From: Rutstroemia sp. NJR-2017a BVV2
Lineage: Eukaryota > Ascomycota > Leotiomycetes > Helotiales > Rutstroemiaceae
Reading direction: 5' to 3'
DNA: 64,000 nucleotides
Assembly: GCA_002946415.1 (NCBI GenBank)
Contig: NJPS01000061.1
Location: 558,001 to 622,000 of the forward strand
The position numbers and the translations under genes are program-made. Below, piece by piece: positions 1 to 12,081 of this stretch (the stretch's first letter is position 1; the number at the start of each line of letters is the position of its first letter). The notes beneath the pieces are model-generated. The model was not told the DNA's origin and did not search any database. It saw only the letters and a program-made list of their open reading frames with translations.

Positions 1-309
1 TCTTCTCGATTCTCATAGCTGGGGTACTGGTATGCTGAGTGCTAGATGCCGGGTGTGCTGGCTGTCTATTAGAGAGAAAATAGAAGATGTAAACTTGTTT
101 TTCTGTGAATTGTAGAGGTATTCATTTGATATAAGTTGGTGGGAAGGCTGACTATTGATGGGAAGGTAGTTAGTAGGAAGGTGGTTTATAAGAGGTAGAT
201 AGAAGAAGTTCAAGGTTGGTATAAAGGTTGGCATAAAGCTTAATCGCAAAATATTTGATAAAATGGTTGGTTTCAAGGTTGCTATATGGTATTAGTTGAT
301 AGTTCTAAT

Positions 310-360
310 TTGGTTGGTGGAAAGAAAGGTAGTTAATACTTCTTGGTTGGTGGAAAGAAA
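310..360. repeat. 18-bp direct repeat in TTGGTTGG-rich tract
   Basis: The 18-mer ttggttggtggaaagaaa occurs at 310-327 and again at 343-360. The preceding 300 bases hold looser versions such as ggttggtataaaggttggcataaag. The whole first 400 bases look like a degenerate GT/purine-rich repeat tract, and I see no gene in it. Confidence 0.7.
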
Positions 361-422
361 AGTCACGGCAGATAAGTAGAATATATAGAATGGAGTGAGG
401 AGATGTAATGGGATGATTATTA

Positions 423-628
423 CTTGGTGGTAGGCTGCGAGCCTACCCGCCGGATTGGGGCACCCATAGGTGGGTTATGATGACTGATAGGTACCTAGTG
501 GGTGGGTTGTGGAAGAAATTTACTACCTATTGGCTGTTACAGGCCTATATAGGGGGTGTGTGCCGCCCCTGCTTGGGTAGAAGTCGAAAACCCACCCATG
601 GGTACCCATTTCGCAGCCTACTTGGTGG
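423..628. mobile_element. 190-bp hAT-type MITE with 8-bp target duplication
   Basis: The element spans 431-620. It begins TAGGCTGCGA and ends TCGCAGCCTA, a perfect 10-bp terminal inverted repeat. It is flanked on both sides by the identical 8-mer CTTGGTGG (423-430 and 621-628). Further subterminal inverted similarity exists (cacccataggtgggtt on the left against aacccacccatgggt on the right). An 8-bp target duplication with short terminal repeats is the hallmark of hAT transposons. At 190 bp without coding capacity it must be non-autonomous. It sits inside the GT-rich repeat tract. Confidence 0.85.
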
Positions 629-1549
629 ATATATATAAAAAGAGAAAGACTGAATAAGGAGAAGAAACGCAGTAGGAGATCCTGATAAGATAGATGATGT
701 GGCGACAAAATCAGTGGAGATAAGACTAGAACTTCTACAAAGATAATATAATATAAGAGCGCTGGGACTACGGCTAGGGGCCTAGGGCTGGGAAAGGAGA
801 TCAGAAGATTGAAGAATGAAGTGTCCTACAATCTCCCCCAAGTAAGAAGAATCAACATCTCTCAACAAAGTATAAATCGTACCCATTAAGTGATATACGA
901 TTGATTCCCCGGTCAAGATATCCAGCCCGTGGAAACAAACAGCAATCACTATCTCGTGTCTCTGTACTGGAATGAATGATATGAAGTAGGAGAAGTTCAG
1001 GTTCTGAAGCTAAAGATTGTTTGTGAAGTCTACTACCCGACAGTGAGGGGTGTGGGACTTGACTCTGCAAAATCTAATGCATCTAACTATATTGCCAAGA
1101 CTAGTTAATAGATTGCCACTACAAGCAGAATTCATGAATATGAAGGAGTCTCTTGATCTTTCCAATAGCACTTCTCGCCAGTACCTAACGTTCAATAGTA
1201 CTTATCTAAGTCATCAGCCAGCTGGTAGTTATCTACTCGACTTTGAGGAACTGCCTTTTGAATCTTTTCCATCGCCAGTTTTACTCCTCCTTGTTGTGGT
1301 TGGGGCAGTTAGTTGTTGATATTTTGGAACTGCCAAGCTGGATAGCTCGGTTGCCGGGCGGAACTTAGAAGAGGTGGTGGTTGGGGCTGGGGCCGTAGCT
1401 GATTTTGGAACCCGATGGCCCTGGAAGCGGTGGTGCTACTAGCACTTGTGCTAGCAGGTTGTGCTGACTTGCGCGACGACTTTGGTTTTGTTGAATGTGG
1501 TTTTTGTTGAGATGAAATGCCCTTGGGTTATTGGGATTCTGTTGATGAA
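629..1549. other. Intergenic, no gene recognised
   Basis: This is the 3' flank of the first kinase gene. Only short open frames are present. One, on the minus strand at 1365-1553, encodes a Q/N/P-rich stretch but shows no start context or homology I recognise. Confidence 0.5.
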
Positions 1550-3240
1550 TCATGAAATATTCATAGATTCGAGACTATTCTCTAGAGAGAACGAATTTGC
1601 CCTGATTGGCTCTTCTAGCCCTTCTAGCCCTTCTGGCCCTTCTGGCTCGTTTGGTTCCTCCGGCTCTTCTAGCTCGTCTGATCCATCTGACTCTTCTGAC
1701 TCTTCTGACTCTTCTGACTCTTCTGACTCTTCTGACTCTTCTGACTCTTCTGACTCTTCTGACTCTTCTGACTCTTCTGACTCTTCTGACACAATCTCGT
1801 TGACCATTTCAATGATCGAAGCGAGGTCAGCTCGTTGATCAGGCCTTTGGATGAAAATTTTCATCAAAAGATCTATGACACGCTCTTGTCGGTTTCGATT
1901 GAAGATAAGCCGCGCATGAGAGCAAGGATAATCAGGACACCAACTGAACCTTTGGCGTTGATCTTCCTTGCTTAGGGCTGAGTAAGGTTATATTTAGCCG
2001 AGCACGAAGAGGAGGGTTGACAAATTGGAGACTTACCGAAGAACCTATTATGTTCGTTAGCAACGTCTATACGACTGTTAGACTCGAATGGGTAACATTC
2101 GGAGAGTATTCTGCAGAGCTATATCATATCAAAATAGTTAGAGTAGCCAATGACTCGTTTAGTCTCTTGGTGATACTGACCAGCACACCCAGAGTCCAGA
2201 TATTAGATTTGCTATCGGGAGGTTTGTTCTGCAAAGTTTCCGGAGAAGCAAATGCTGCTGCAACGATGTTCTCTGGGCCATCTATATAATATAAGTAAGT
2301 TTGCATACTTTAGACTGTGTTGTGATGGATCGTGCAGAACGTTCTTTCAAATGAACTTACCTTGATGGACATCGATTATTTCCAAAGACAATTCGACATC
2401 AGCCAGCTTTATGAAGGAAGCATTCCCGTACAGCCTTTTTGGGATAGGCTCGGCAGGTGGTTCATATCTTTGGGTCCCATTTTTGTCGGTGATCACTTGC
2501 CTGACATTCTCCGACTTGCTCTTTATCATTGCCATCATGATATCGCTCGTGTATGTCTGCACATCATCTCTTACTTTGATCAAAATATTCAAACTTGTGA
2601 AATCTGTAGCAGTGAAGTAAGTCAGCAAAATTTAAACCAGGGAAGTGAATATCTGACCGTTTATGAAGATGTTACCGTGATGTAGTTTCGCCATCACCTC
2701 GACGACATTTTTGGCTAGCAAACATCTCTTTCTCCACGAATGCCTAAATTCCATAAACTCACTTATCGAAGGACCGGATAATTGCATAAGCAAACATAGG
2801 TATGTGTTTTTGCCTCTCACTTCTAGCCAACTATCCTTAGTGTCTACACAGCCAGCCACGTCGACATTGCAGTTCTTCACGGCTTTCACTGATTCCACCT
2901 CCTGACTCGCATTACTGTAATTTGCGCTCATAATCTTGAGAGCCCGCCAGCCACCGCCCTCGGTACTTCTGAAAGCGGAATGTCAGTATCCATCGTATCA
3001 TAATAGGCCAATAGGGCGAGCAAACTTCATGCCGACGGGACTAACCAGCCAGACGGTAGAGAACGAGCCATATCCGAGTTTTGCAAAGATTCGATGTTTG
3101 AGTTCCCCAGACCCTATTTCCTGCCCGGGCTCAACTGCCAAAAATTTCCCATCCACATATTCAAGTGGATTTTCAGCTAGCCAATGTGATGACAACCAAC
3201 AGTATAAATGGGGCTGAGGTTTATGAGTGCTGCTACTCAT
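1550..3240 (-). CDS. Protein-kinase-like protein A (SRPK-like), DVH in place of DFG
   Basis: Six exons: 3240-3026, 2968-2658, 2603-2361, 2281-2181, 2118-2037 and 1977-1550. All introns have GT..AG ends and the spliced frame gives 459 aa. Visible kinase elements are the glycine loop GYGSFSTVW (about 56-64), the VAIK-type lysine in WRALK (about K83), the catalytic loop DFTSLN (176-181), an APE-like ASPE (about 268-271), and SNIWTLGVLV as helix F. The metal-binding motif reads DVHQ rather than DFG, and only 19 residues separate it from the APE motif. The C-terminus carries a long Ser-Glu-Glu repeat. The order of motifs resembles fungal SRPK-like kinases. Substrate and activity are unknown. It is the first of three paralogues sharing intron positions, one of them decayed. 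Confidence 0.8.
1681..1792 (-). repeat. 9-bp coding minisatellite (Ser-Glu-Glu repeat)
   Basis: About eleven near-perfect tandem copies of gactcttct (plus strand) lie in the last exon of kinase A and encode repeated SEE on the minus strand. Imperfect units (cttctagcc, cttctggcc) extend the array toward the stop. Because the unit is a multiple of three, expansion or contraction keeps the frame. Confidence 0.9.
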
Positions 3241-4000
3241 TTTTTGATCTCAAGGTCAATATGGGCGTGTAGAAGTGGGCCGAAATGTATATCAAATTCG
3301 CGATTGCAGAAATGTTCAGTGATAGAAGTTGAAGGGATTAAGTGTTGTGAGAAGTTTGAAGGATTTCGCGCCTTTCTTAAGTATATGGAGTACGTATACG
3401 CTTCCAACAGTTGCTTCCTCAAACATCGCTCAGAAAGACCATCTCAGTTGTTGACTCAAACGGCGTGAAACGGCGAGCCTAATTGGGAAATGAATTAAAA
3501 TATCAATCGCTTTCCGGCCGATCAATCTCCGCTTCCCCACTTCTTCAGATGCTTCATTCTCTGAGCTTCAACTTCTTTATTCCTTCTTCTCACACTTTCG
3601 AGCGCGGGGAGAGTCTAGAGAAAAAAGGTTGATCATCGGTCAGATATCTGGATGAACTATCCCCTAGTGATAGTATAGTAAATGAGTAGCAGAGACAGGA
3701 TTGACTTTCATGGAAATTGTATAAGATAAAATTAACCCTTCACAAGTTTCAAAATACCGGACTACTTGAAGTCTGCTTCTAACAGCATTAGACCACCTTC
3801 TGACAGCATCAGACATCAGACAACTCTTAAAAAGAGCATAACAGAGCAAACCGTGCAAAAATGGAAAGGAAAACGATTTCGTAATAACAGCGCAGAGGCA
3901 AGTTCAAGAGTTCCCCCCGCCACCCTGCAGTGTCCTCCCACGGTACATTTACTAAGTCCATGTCTCTAGTAATGACTCTGACACTTCCAGTAAACTCCTA
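3241..4000. other. Intergenic between kinases A and B
   Basis: Upstream region of kinase A and downstream flank of kinase B. It contains only short unsupported open frames. I see no repeat or RNA gene. Confidence 0.5.
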
Positions 4001-5831
4001 CTAGACTATGTTATTGGGTTGATGGCCATGCGGTGGTGGTGTGCGTGATCTTGAACGGCGACGTCTATTATGTCCCTTCTCTGGAGTTGCTTTTGTATAA
4101 TTTTCTTTTACTGATGAATTTGGAGGTCCTCTGCTACCCGACTTGGGGACTTGATTAGTTTTTTTAGTGGACTTAGGTAAGCTTGTTTCCGCATTTACGG
4201 TATTTGCGCTTCTTGGTGGTGATTTGCGGTGAGATGAGCTACTTTTTATAGTAATAGATGGGCTAGTTTTGGAGGTCTTACGTGGGTTTATTTCCATGGA
4301 ACTAAAGTTCCCTGTTATTGCTGAATCGGACCTCGTCAACTTTCTCTTCCCTTTCTTGATTTGATCTAACATTTCGCTGATCCAACTCAGAGAAACATTC
4401 TTTTCGGGATCCTTGTGGTCATGGAAGATGGTATATAGCAGATCATTTATGAGAGATTCCCGCTCTGGCCTTGAGTTCGCATCTCCGAGTTTTTTGGCTG
4501 CGCTCTTACTGAACCATTTTAGCTGTTCTCTTTGGCCGGCCTCGTCTTGGTCTAGCACGCACCGAGTTAGAATATCGCAACGGAGGAGTGACGGGTGATA
4601 TACCATAAAACTCCTTCTGAGCCGCCTGCACCTTGCGAAAGGTGGTAGAGCGGAATGGATAGTGACCTGACAATATTTCACAAAGCTAAGTCAATCGTAA
4701 ACAATTAGTCATGCGTAGTATGCATTGCGGAGTTGATGTCACTCACCAGTACACCCAGCGTGAAGATATTGGATTTGGCATCTGGAATAATAGATCTATC
4801 CCCTCGATGAATTTTTTCCAAAAATTCTGGGGGTGCATATGGTGGGGAACAGCCGGGATTCGACGGATCTGGATAGATTATCAGCTTGTGGCTACTTTAC
4901 TATTATACATAATTATATAATGGGATTTAGATACCACCTCAGATAAAGCAACTATCAAACTTACCTTGGTTAACATCAATTAATTGTAACGGAAGCATCT
5001 CATCTACTATATCTCCTAATGAAATCGGGGCATAAAGAATTTTGGGAAATTTCGGATCCTTCGATAGGCTTGTTCCCTTCTGATCGACTTTTATAACAAC
5101 CTTCTCTGATCTCATCGTCTCTTCGATTATGCACCACATAAGTTCGTCATCGACCTCGGGCTTTAACTTGGCTAGGAGATTCGAGGAACTGAAATCTATA
5201 ATTGAAGGTACAATTAGCACCAGCAGATTTATGAGCACGGGATATTACCATATAAAAACATGTTTCCCTTGTGCAATTTGGACATGATGTCCGTTGCTTG
5301 AATTGCAAGAGAAAGTCTTAATTCGGGGGCAAGGTCGCATTCCAAGCATTCCTTTACCGACGGACCAGAGAGGCCCATCTTAAGACAAAGATACTTCTTG
5401 CTGTCCCTCTCTTCAGTCCAGGCATCGCTTTTACTCTTGCATCCGACAACATCAACTCCGCAGCTTTCTATGCGCTGGACTGCGGCGATCTCTTCATCCA
5501 CCGAACTTCTACCTGCCGCTATAATTTTAATAGCACGCCACCCCCCAAGCCTACCCCGTTCAATCAATAATTAGCAATGAATAGGACTGGTACTGTAGAA
5601 CTAAACAAACCTCGTGTTCTTCTTGCGAGCCATCCATACCACAGAGGATCCTCCATGTCCAAGTTTGGCGATGATCTCAAATTTATGACCCCTGGGTCCG
5701 ATTGTTGTACCTGGTTCAACGTAGAGAAGTTTTCCATCTAAATAGGCTTCGGGTGCTTCGGCGCGACCCTCGTATGCCAATCCACAATATAACTCTGGCT
5801 TTGGTTGTGATTTTTCTCTGCTACCGCTCAT
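4001..5831 (-). CDS. Protein-kinase-like protein B (SRPK-like), DVN in place of DFG
   Basis: Six exons: 5831-5611, 5550-5249, 5195-4965, 4868-4747, 4685-4604 and 4551-4001, spliced to 502 aa. The start is the ATG at 5831, matching the N-terminus of paralogue A; the upstream in-frame codon is GTG. Motifs: glycine loop GHGGSSVVW (about 58-66), lysine in WRAIK (K82), catalytic DFSSSN (175-180), DVNQ (248-251) where DFG is expected, and APPE (263-266). The distance from DVN to APE is again 19 residues. The tail is basic and ends in an Arg/Ser run (RRRRSRSRTPPP). The fifth exon is 82 nt, the same length as in both paralogues. Frame closure across all five introns supports an intact gene. Function is unknown. 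Confidence 0.8.
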
Positions 5832-7484
5832 GTTGTCTTGAAATAGCACAATGCCGACTTAAAAATCGATGAATGGGAGACTCTCTAGCCACTAGTGCTG
5901 GATGAAATAGGTCAAAACAACGCTTTGAGATATACCCAGGTTCTGTTAATCGATAGTTATGCGGAAAAGGTTGGTGGTTGCTGGGAAGTTCAAGTCTTAA
6001 ATAACCGACTGATCGTGATTAGCCACGTGATGTAAGAATTGTATGTAAATCTTAACCTTATAGTACGAAAGACAGTGCATTATTTTTTCTCCTCTTGATG
6101 TACGTACTACCAACAACAAATTCTCAGATTATCAACTTTCACGGCGCCAAAACTAAGAGACGTGAATGTGGATATGGCGACTTTCTGGAGAGATGGTATT
6201 TTGACATCAAAACGGCCACGGCCACTATGCTCTTGAGGCTCTTCCTCATCTTCTGCATTTATGCCGGGTAAGGCCCAATAGTGGGATGTTTCGTCACGGT
6301 TTGACCCCGATGGATTCAATTCCCTGACAAGTACAGTCAGAGTAAGGTTAACCTTACAACAAACTCTAACTCGCGCCCCACCTCGGTAGGTTACTTTCGG
6401 GGAACGACAAGGGAGCAAAGCCAACATGTTCATCAAGCAAAACCTACTGGTTTTTACCGATCTTTGTCCATCTCAAACTATTACATCAACTCTGCATTGG
6501 CTGAGATAGAGTGCACAAGGGAGAAAGCAGAAAACAGTGGATTTCAATCACTCAAGCAATACCCCTTCTAACCTCGAAGTACGCCCTTTTACTTACGTAT
6601 CCCTCACCCGCCAAACAACCATATTTTGGAGCGTCAAAGTATTGGAAATTTGAGTGGACAATTGAGAGGCTTCGTATTCGACCGTTGGAGGCTCATAAAG
6701 CTATGAGAACTTCATGAATTACGAACCACAGCATCCTTGGCATCCTTGGTCGGCGCTTGTATTTGTCATTTTACTTCAGCCATGATCAATCCTCTTATAT
6801 TTCCCTATACTTCTATTTGCTTGGTTCCTAGGTCTACCATTTACAAATACCTGTCAACTTTGACCTTCGACCCTGCAAACGCCGGTCCAAGAGTCGACCT
6901 TCTGATACGTACAGACACAAGTGTGCTGGCCTCCAGGTCCTAGTAAGAAGGTCTTGACTATTTGAAATCCACTTCATTGCAAGGCACGCTGGGTAAATGG
7001 TGACCCGTTGCTGTAGATCGGTCGAAAATCCTGAATTATCATTTTTTAATTCATCATTCACGGCCGAGACCATGATACTCCAAATCTAAACTGGCCAGAG
7101 TGAACGATATGGCCTGGCTTCACAGCGATACACGACGAGCGTTAAATTCAAGGAGGACGATGACTCTCAAAATGCCGTGGTCTGTCCTTGCTCTCTCTGC
7201 CTTCGACCTGCTGCCAACATCTGGTGAGCGCGTGTATGTTAGAATTTCTCTCAGGATGATGCTTTGGAGACCCAGGCCTACTGAATGTAAAATAACACCC
7301 AGGCATCATCTGTGTATATATATCTCAACTTACCCGGAAGTTAGAAGAAGTATCAATATCTTCTATCATATTTCATCACACCTGCAAACAAATTTTCTAA
7401 CATCTGGTCCATTACAGTTTTCTCCCGGTCCGTCGTCAACGTTATCAACGCTATTTCTTCTCAAGCTTTATTTACCTACCCAGA
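5832..7484. other. Divergent intergenic region between kinase B and an RG-rich gene
   Basis: 1.65 kb separates the divergent starts of kinase B and the gene at 7485. A TATATATATC run at about 7315-7324, roughly 165 bases before the downstream ATG, could be its TATA element. A 109-codon open frame on the minus strand at 6107-6436 is not convincing as a gene. Confidence 0.45.
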
Positions 7485-8740
7485 ATGTCTTCTTCACAAC
7501 GTGGTCGTCACGGTGATTCAAAGGATCGTGGTGGTAATTTAAATAACCGTTCACAAAATTCAACGGGTGGCCGGGGTAGTGATCGTGGACGTGGTAACAA
7601 CTCAAGCCGCAGTAACACACCGGCAGGCAGAAGCACCGCCTTGTCTAGAGCTCCGAGAGTAAGTGGAGATGAGTACGTTTTTAGACATGGTCATATCTAC
7701 TACATATTCAACCGAGAGATTACCCCTGATGATTCCCGGCCCATTGAAGCAGCCATAAAGAAATTTTCGGACGAACATAGGAAATCGGACAAAACCTTCA
7801 GGGGCAATTCTCTAGATTTTAAACCTAGATACGCCCTTGTGTCCGCGTAAGTGACCCATCAGCATATTTTTCTACAAAGCTTCCGGGTCAACTGGAGCGC
7901 TTAAAATGCGTTATTAAGATCAAAGCTGATATTTTCTCCAGTCAAGGTGGCCATATCACGAAAACGATGTATGGTGATGGAACGTATAATTCATTCGCTG
8001 ATCCGAACCGGCATTTGACTTTAACATATATGGACAAGGCAGGTTTCACATCAGGGGTTCCATTCGGTCAAGATATACATATCTATGTCGACGAAGATGA
8101 TGTGATTCTGCCACACAAGAACGATAAACCGAACTTTAGCTGGGGATTGAACCTGAAGAAGCAAATTAGAGATGCCAACCGGGCTGTGATCATATACCAC
8201 AAGGAGCACAATGAGATGATCAAAGAAGCTCTTAAAACAGAGCAGTCACCTAGTCCGGAGCGGGAACTCAGAGACCCGACAGAAGGCCTTAGTCGAACTC
8301 CATACCACCCAACTCGGACTCCATGGGGGGTGCCTAGCTTGAAGAAGGAAGGCCAAGATGAAAGAAAAATCCACGTCAGAGTATTTAACAACGGAGTTAC
8401 AATTGGACAAACCGGAGATGACCCCAGCGACCCCAGCAAATGGTATCACTATGTACCAAAGGGCGACATCACCCCCATAGAGGAAAAAGGGAAATCTACC
8501 GCTAAGCCTCAGGCTGAATCATCGACTACAGGTGCACAGTCAAACACGACGCATACGACTTCCAGAGCCAGTTCCACCGGTGAACAGGAAAGCTGGAAGG
8601 ATAAGTTAGGAAAAGATGGGGCCAGATACAGAAGGACAACAGATGAGAGTCGGGCAATCCAATATCAGAGATACAGCAAGTCGAAGCATAGGTATGAATC
8701 TTGCACCAAGAAGCAATACGACGCCGCCGGGCGCGCTTGA
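7485..8740 (+). CDS. Uncharacterised RG-rich protein
   Basis: Two exons, 7485-7846 and 7942-8740, give 386 aa. The intron starts GTAAGT, and its acceptor follows ctgatattttctccag. The first 55 residues are rich in Arg, Gly, Ser and Asn (repeated RGG/GRG), typical of disordered RNA-binding tails. Next comes a probable folded segment (about 60-250) with many aromatic and charged residues. The last part is Ser/Thr/Gly-rich and ends basic. I do not recognise a family. A possible donor (GTATGA) just before the stop could extend the protein through another exon, so the 3' end is less certain. It sits between the kinase paralogues on the opposite strand. Confidence 0.65.
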
Positions 8741-10393
8741 TTTGGGGAAGCTTGAAAATCGGGGCACTTATTCGCCGATCTCTTTTCGTATATCCGTTAC
8801 CGCGTTATTATAGAAGCTTCAACAATACTTCTGCTACCCACTATGGCAGCCCTAGAATGGAGAGAAAGCCAAGCTTGTTCTCACGCTCCACCGAGAGTAG
8901 CGGTTTCATTTACTGATGTTACGGCGTTATATCCTCAGTCTGGACTGGGTTGTGGTATATTTATGTTCAGGTTACTTTTGCAGGAAGTTTGTTTGCATTG
9001 CTAGGGTATAGGTATTGGATAGAATTTTGCATTTTGGGTGTCGGTTTACGTTTTGCTTGATTGTGTAAATATAATATAGAGGAAAAGACAAAAAACAGAT
9101 TTGTAGAGCTTTAGAAATTGTATTTTGCATTTGGCCGAGCACCGTTATGCATTGCTTACGCAGTGTTTATTCTCCTTTTTTTTAACTTGCATTGTTAGTA
9201 TTGTCACTCATCAACGCTGCATCAAGTTTTCAAACCGCTGAAACCGCCTTTCATCTCCTTGCATATATGTTACATAAAACGGATTAATAGGCCAGGTTAT
9301 ATGAGATTTGCTCTATTGAGACGTTATATTTGTACTTCTTTGGGGTAATATGTAAGTTTTTCGTAGAGTTCCTTTCCAACTGGAGTCCTTTTGGAAGACC
9401 GAGGTGAGCTGAGTGTCGAGACGGCAGCTAGGTCCAATTTTAACCCACTGAGGCCCACCTTTAGAACGGAATCCGACCTCCTATTTTCCCTCTTTCCTTG
9501 CTTTATGATCTATCTGTCGTAAAACCCGACCAATTCAACTAAGAATAACTATGACAACTTGGCAGAGTCAGAAATATGCAGTAATTTTCTCATTCCACTA
9601 TCCAAACGCAAGCAATTTTGTAGGATTGTGAACGGAGAACAAAAAAGGAGGTACAGCTCTGATGCAAGGGCGGAAATAGCTAGACATTGGTAGATCACAC
9701 AAAACGAAACTTCGACGTTGTCACGTTTCATCTAGACTCTTCAGGTAGAATTTGTTATTAGATAAGTATCTCTAGCTAGCTTCTTTATGCTTGATCTTTC
9801 AAGCCGTTAGATTGGTAGGTGTCTATTTGCCGGAGAATTGCCCCTGAACTGTTAGGTTTTGGTTTTACTTTTACGATACCCCCCAGCAGGCCCAGACTTT
9901 GTACCTAATTTAGTATCCCGACTATTTGCTGCTTGCCTCGACCAAGGCTCTGCTCTTCATGTTGTTTCTGCTAGTGGTTTCTTCCCTGACTCAATCTTTT
10001 GGAGCATTTCGTTGATTCAACCGAAAGAGACATCGAGAGATCATGGGTTCAAACACTGCGGGAGACTTTTGCATCATAAAAGTTGACTTTGTGTGAACCA
10101 CAACGTCAACGCTGAGTCCTAGAGGCTAAACAAGCACTATCTGCCAGTGTCTTCGGAGCCGCATTCCAAACAATTTGAAGCAATTAAAAGTTAAATATTT
10201 AACAAATTGAACCCCAATTGGCTGCTGTAGCACAATATCAAGGAAACTATAAACCGTCTTCCCGTATCGTGACCTTTAGTATGCCACCTAGTTTTACAAT
10301 GTACTTTGTTTTATAATAGGCAATCACATTTTCCATCAATACTCTCACGGATCCTTCACCAATTCCGATTCAGCTTGCGCTATCAGGATTTTC
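8741..10393. other. Intergenic, no gene recognised
   Basis: A 1.65-kb gap between the RG-rich gene and the 3' end of the decayed kinase copy. Only short frames occur. I found no tRNA fold, no terminal repeats and no remnant of the kinase family. Confidence 0.45.
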
Positions 10394-12081
10394 CTATGCC
10401 GGTGTCCCAGAGTTTCCTGTGTCCGAAAAAGCTTCGTCGTTCTCATATGATGAGACATCTGCTGCACTTTCAACTTGCTCCTCCTCTTCACCACCAGCCG
10501 ACGAATAATATTCATCTTCTTCCGACCAATACTCTCCTAAAGCCCTCATCGACAACAACCAGTCTTTGATCTCAGTGACAGTGAGCTTTTTCATGAAGAT
10601 ATTGTGAAGCAATTCAACCAAAGGGTGCGTCTCATGACTCTCATCGTCTGGGTAGAGGAGAGTTCCATCATAATCACGAGTATACTCGGTGCACTCTCTC
10701 AGTATCCGTAATTGCTCATTTGTTGTACTTTCTAGGAGGGTAGTTAATGAATGTTCAAGATGCAGGACGTGTTATTATAAGTGACGTGGCGTACCAAAAA
10801 ACCTCTTATGCTCGATAGAAATCAAAGTTCGTGTGTAGTCCCCGAACGGAGTACGTCCGGTCATGATTTGGCAAATCTAGCGATATTAAGTGATTACTAC
10901 TTTTACCTGTATAGGATGGAGACCCACCAGAACGCCTAAGCCCCAGATACTAGATTCAGTGCTGACCTCATTCGTGCTTAATACTTCTGGGAGGCATAGA
11001 CAAACGTGATGCTTGGTTCTGAAGGGTCTGAATGGAGTAACGTTAGTATTTTTTGTACAATGCAACATAGAATTCCACATACCTTGATTAACGTCGATAA
11101 CTTGCAGTTTGAATGGTTGCTCGGTTAGACGATAAAGCCACGGCGAACGGTAAACTTTATGGGGCACGGGGTAAGGGATTTCAACCGGGTTGGAGCTATA
11201 TCCATCCGTGACTGATACATCCTCATCTCGCGAATCACCTAGACTTTGTCGCATTTGGGTCTGCGAATACGTATGGACTTCATTTCTCAATTTTAAAAGC
11301 AAGTTCGAGCCGCTGAAATCTGCTCTCCAGGTGCGCGATCTCATTGGTCAGAGTAAATTGTGATGGACAGAGAAGTGCATACCAAACATAATATAGCCCT
11401 CATTATGCATTTTTTCCATGATATCCACGGCATCTATTGCAAGCTCCAGCCTCTCCTCAAAATACAAGGGCCTGCGCAGAATACGGCTTATAGGAGTGCC
11501 AGCGAGTTTCAGTGGCAAACATAAATATGTTACTATGCTCAAAGAGTCTCGGCCCTGTGATCTTAAACGGCTCGCCATTGAACTCAACAGCATCGATACC
11601 ACAATCCCGCAAACGCTTTACAACTGCAACTTCAGTAGCTGCATCGCTCTCGTTGGCTCCAGGAATCTTTATAGCTGACCATTGGTCATTGTTCCTGCAA
11701 GATATCCGTCAGCATCCGAGTTAAAACCCACCCAGGGCCATCCTTTCTAAGAAGAACAGTGAACTTACTTCTTTCCCTTCCCCCAACCCAGCCAGACTGT
11801 ACTAGATGCTCCAAACCCGAGCTTTTCAAAGATCTCGTACTGATAATCTGCCGAAGGACCAATAGTCGAACCGAGCACCATGGGATATGCTCGGGCATTC
11901 AGATACCGATATGGCCATTCGGTATGCCCTGCATCCGCCAGGTAGGACCAGAATTCGTACACATTTCCTTACTAGATCCGCTAGTAGCTCCATCCGATTG
12001 TTGTGATCCACTATCTGAGCTTTGCCCAGGAGATGCTGGCTAGTCTGTCTGACTCGATGGACGAGAGCCAGAGGCACTCAT
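10394..12081 (-). pseudogene. Decayed third kinase paralogue C
   Basis: Exons corresponding to those of A and B can be placed at about 12081-11769, 11694-11383, 11319-11083, 11027-10928, 10876-10795 (82 nt, as in both paralogues) and 10731-10394. Motifs remain: glycine loop GFGASSTVW, WSAIK, DFSGSN, DVNQ, and an acidic C-terminus. The frame is broken. There is an in-frame TAG at codon 14 (12040-12042). A frame change near 11962 separates the Ser/Gly-rich start from the conserved YEFW segment. A second shift lies in the lobe after CGIDAV (about 11540-11590). A third is at about 10993 in the segment matching the APE region. A different start or unusual splicing could rescue one lesion but not all. 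The conserved phase-1 intron at the catalytic Asp codon shows common descent with A and B. Confidence 0.7.

Noticed and set aside
1606..1803. Plus-strand Leu/Ala/Thr-rich frame
   Set aside because: It is the antisense reading of the SEE minisatellite in kinase A.
10035..10085. gggttcaaacac, resembling a tRNA T-loop
   Set aside because: The flanking bases do not form a T stem or acceptor stem, and no D or anticodon arm fits upstream.
11545..11596. 52-nt GT-AG intron that would rescue one frameshift of kinase C
   Set aside because: It would remove residues conserved in A and B and lacks a branch site; other lesions would remain.
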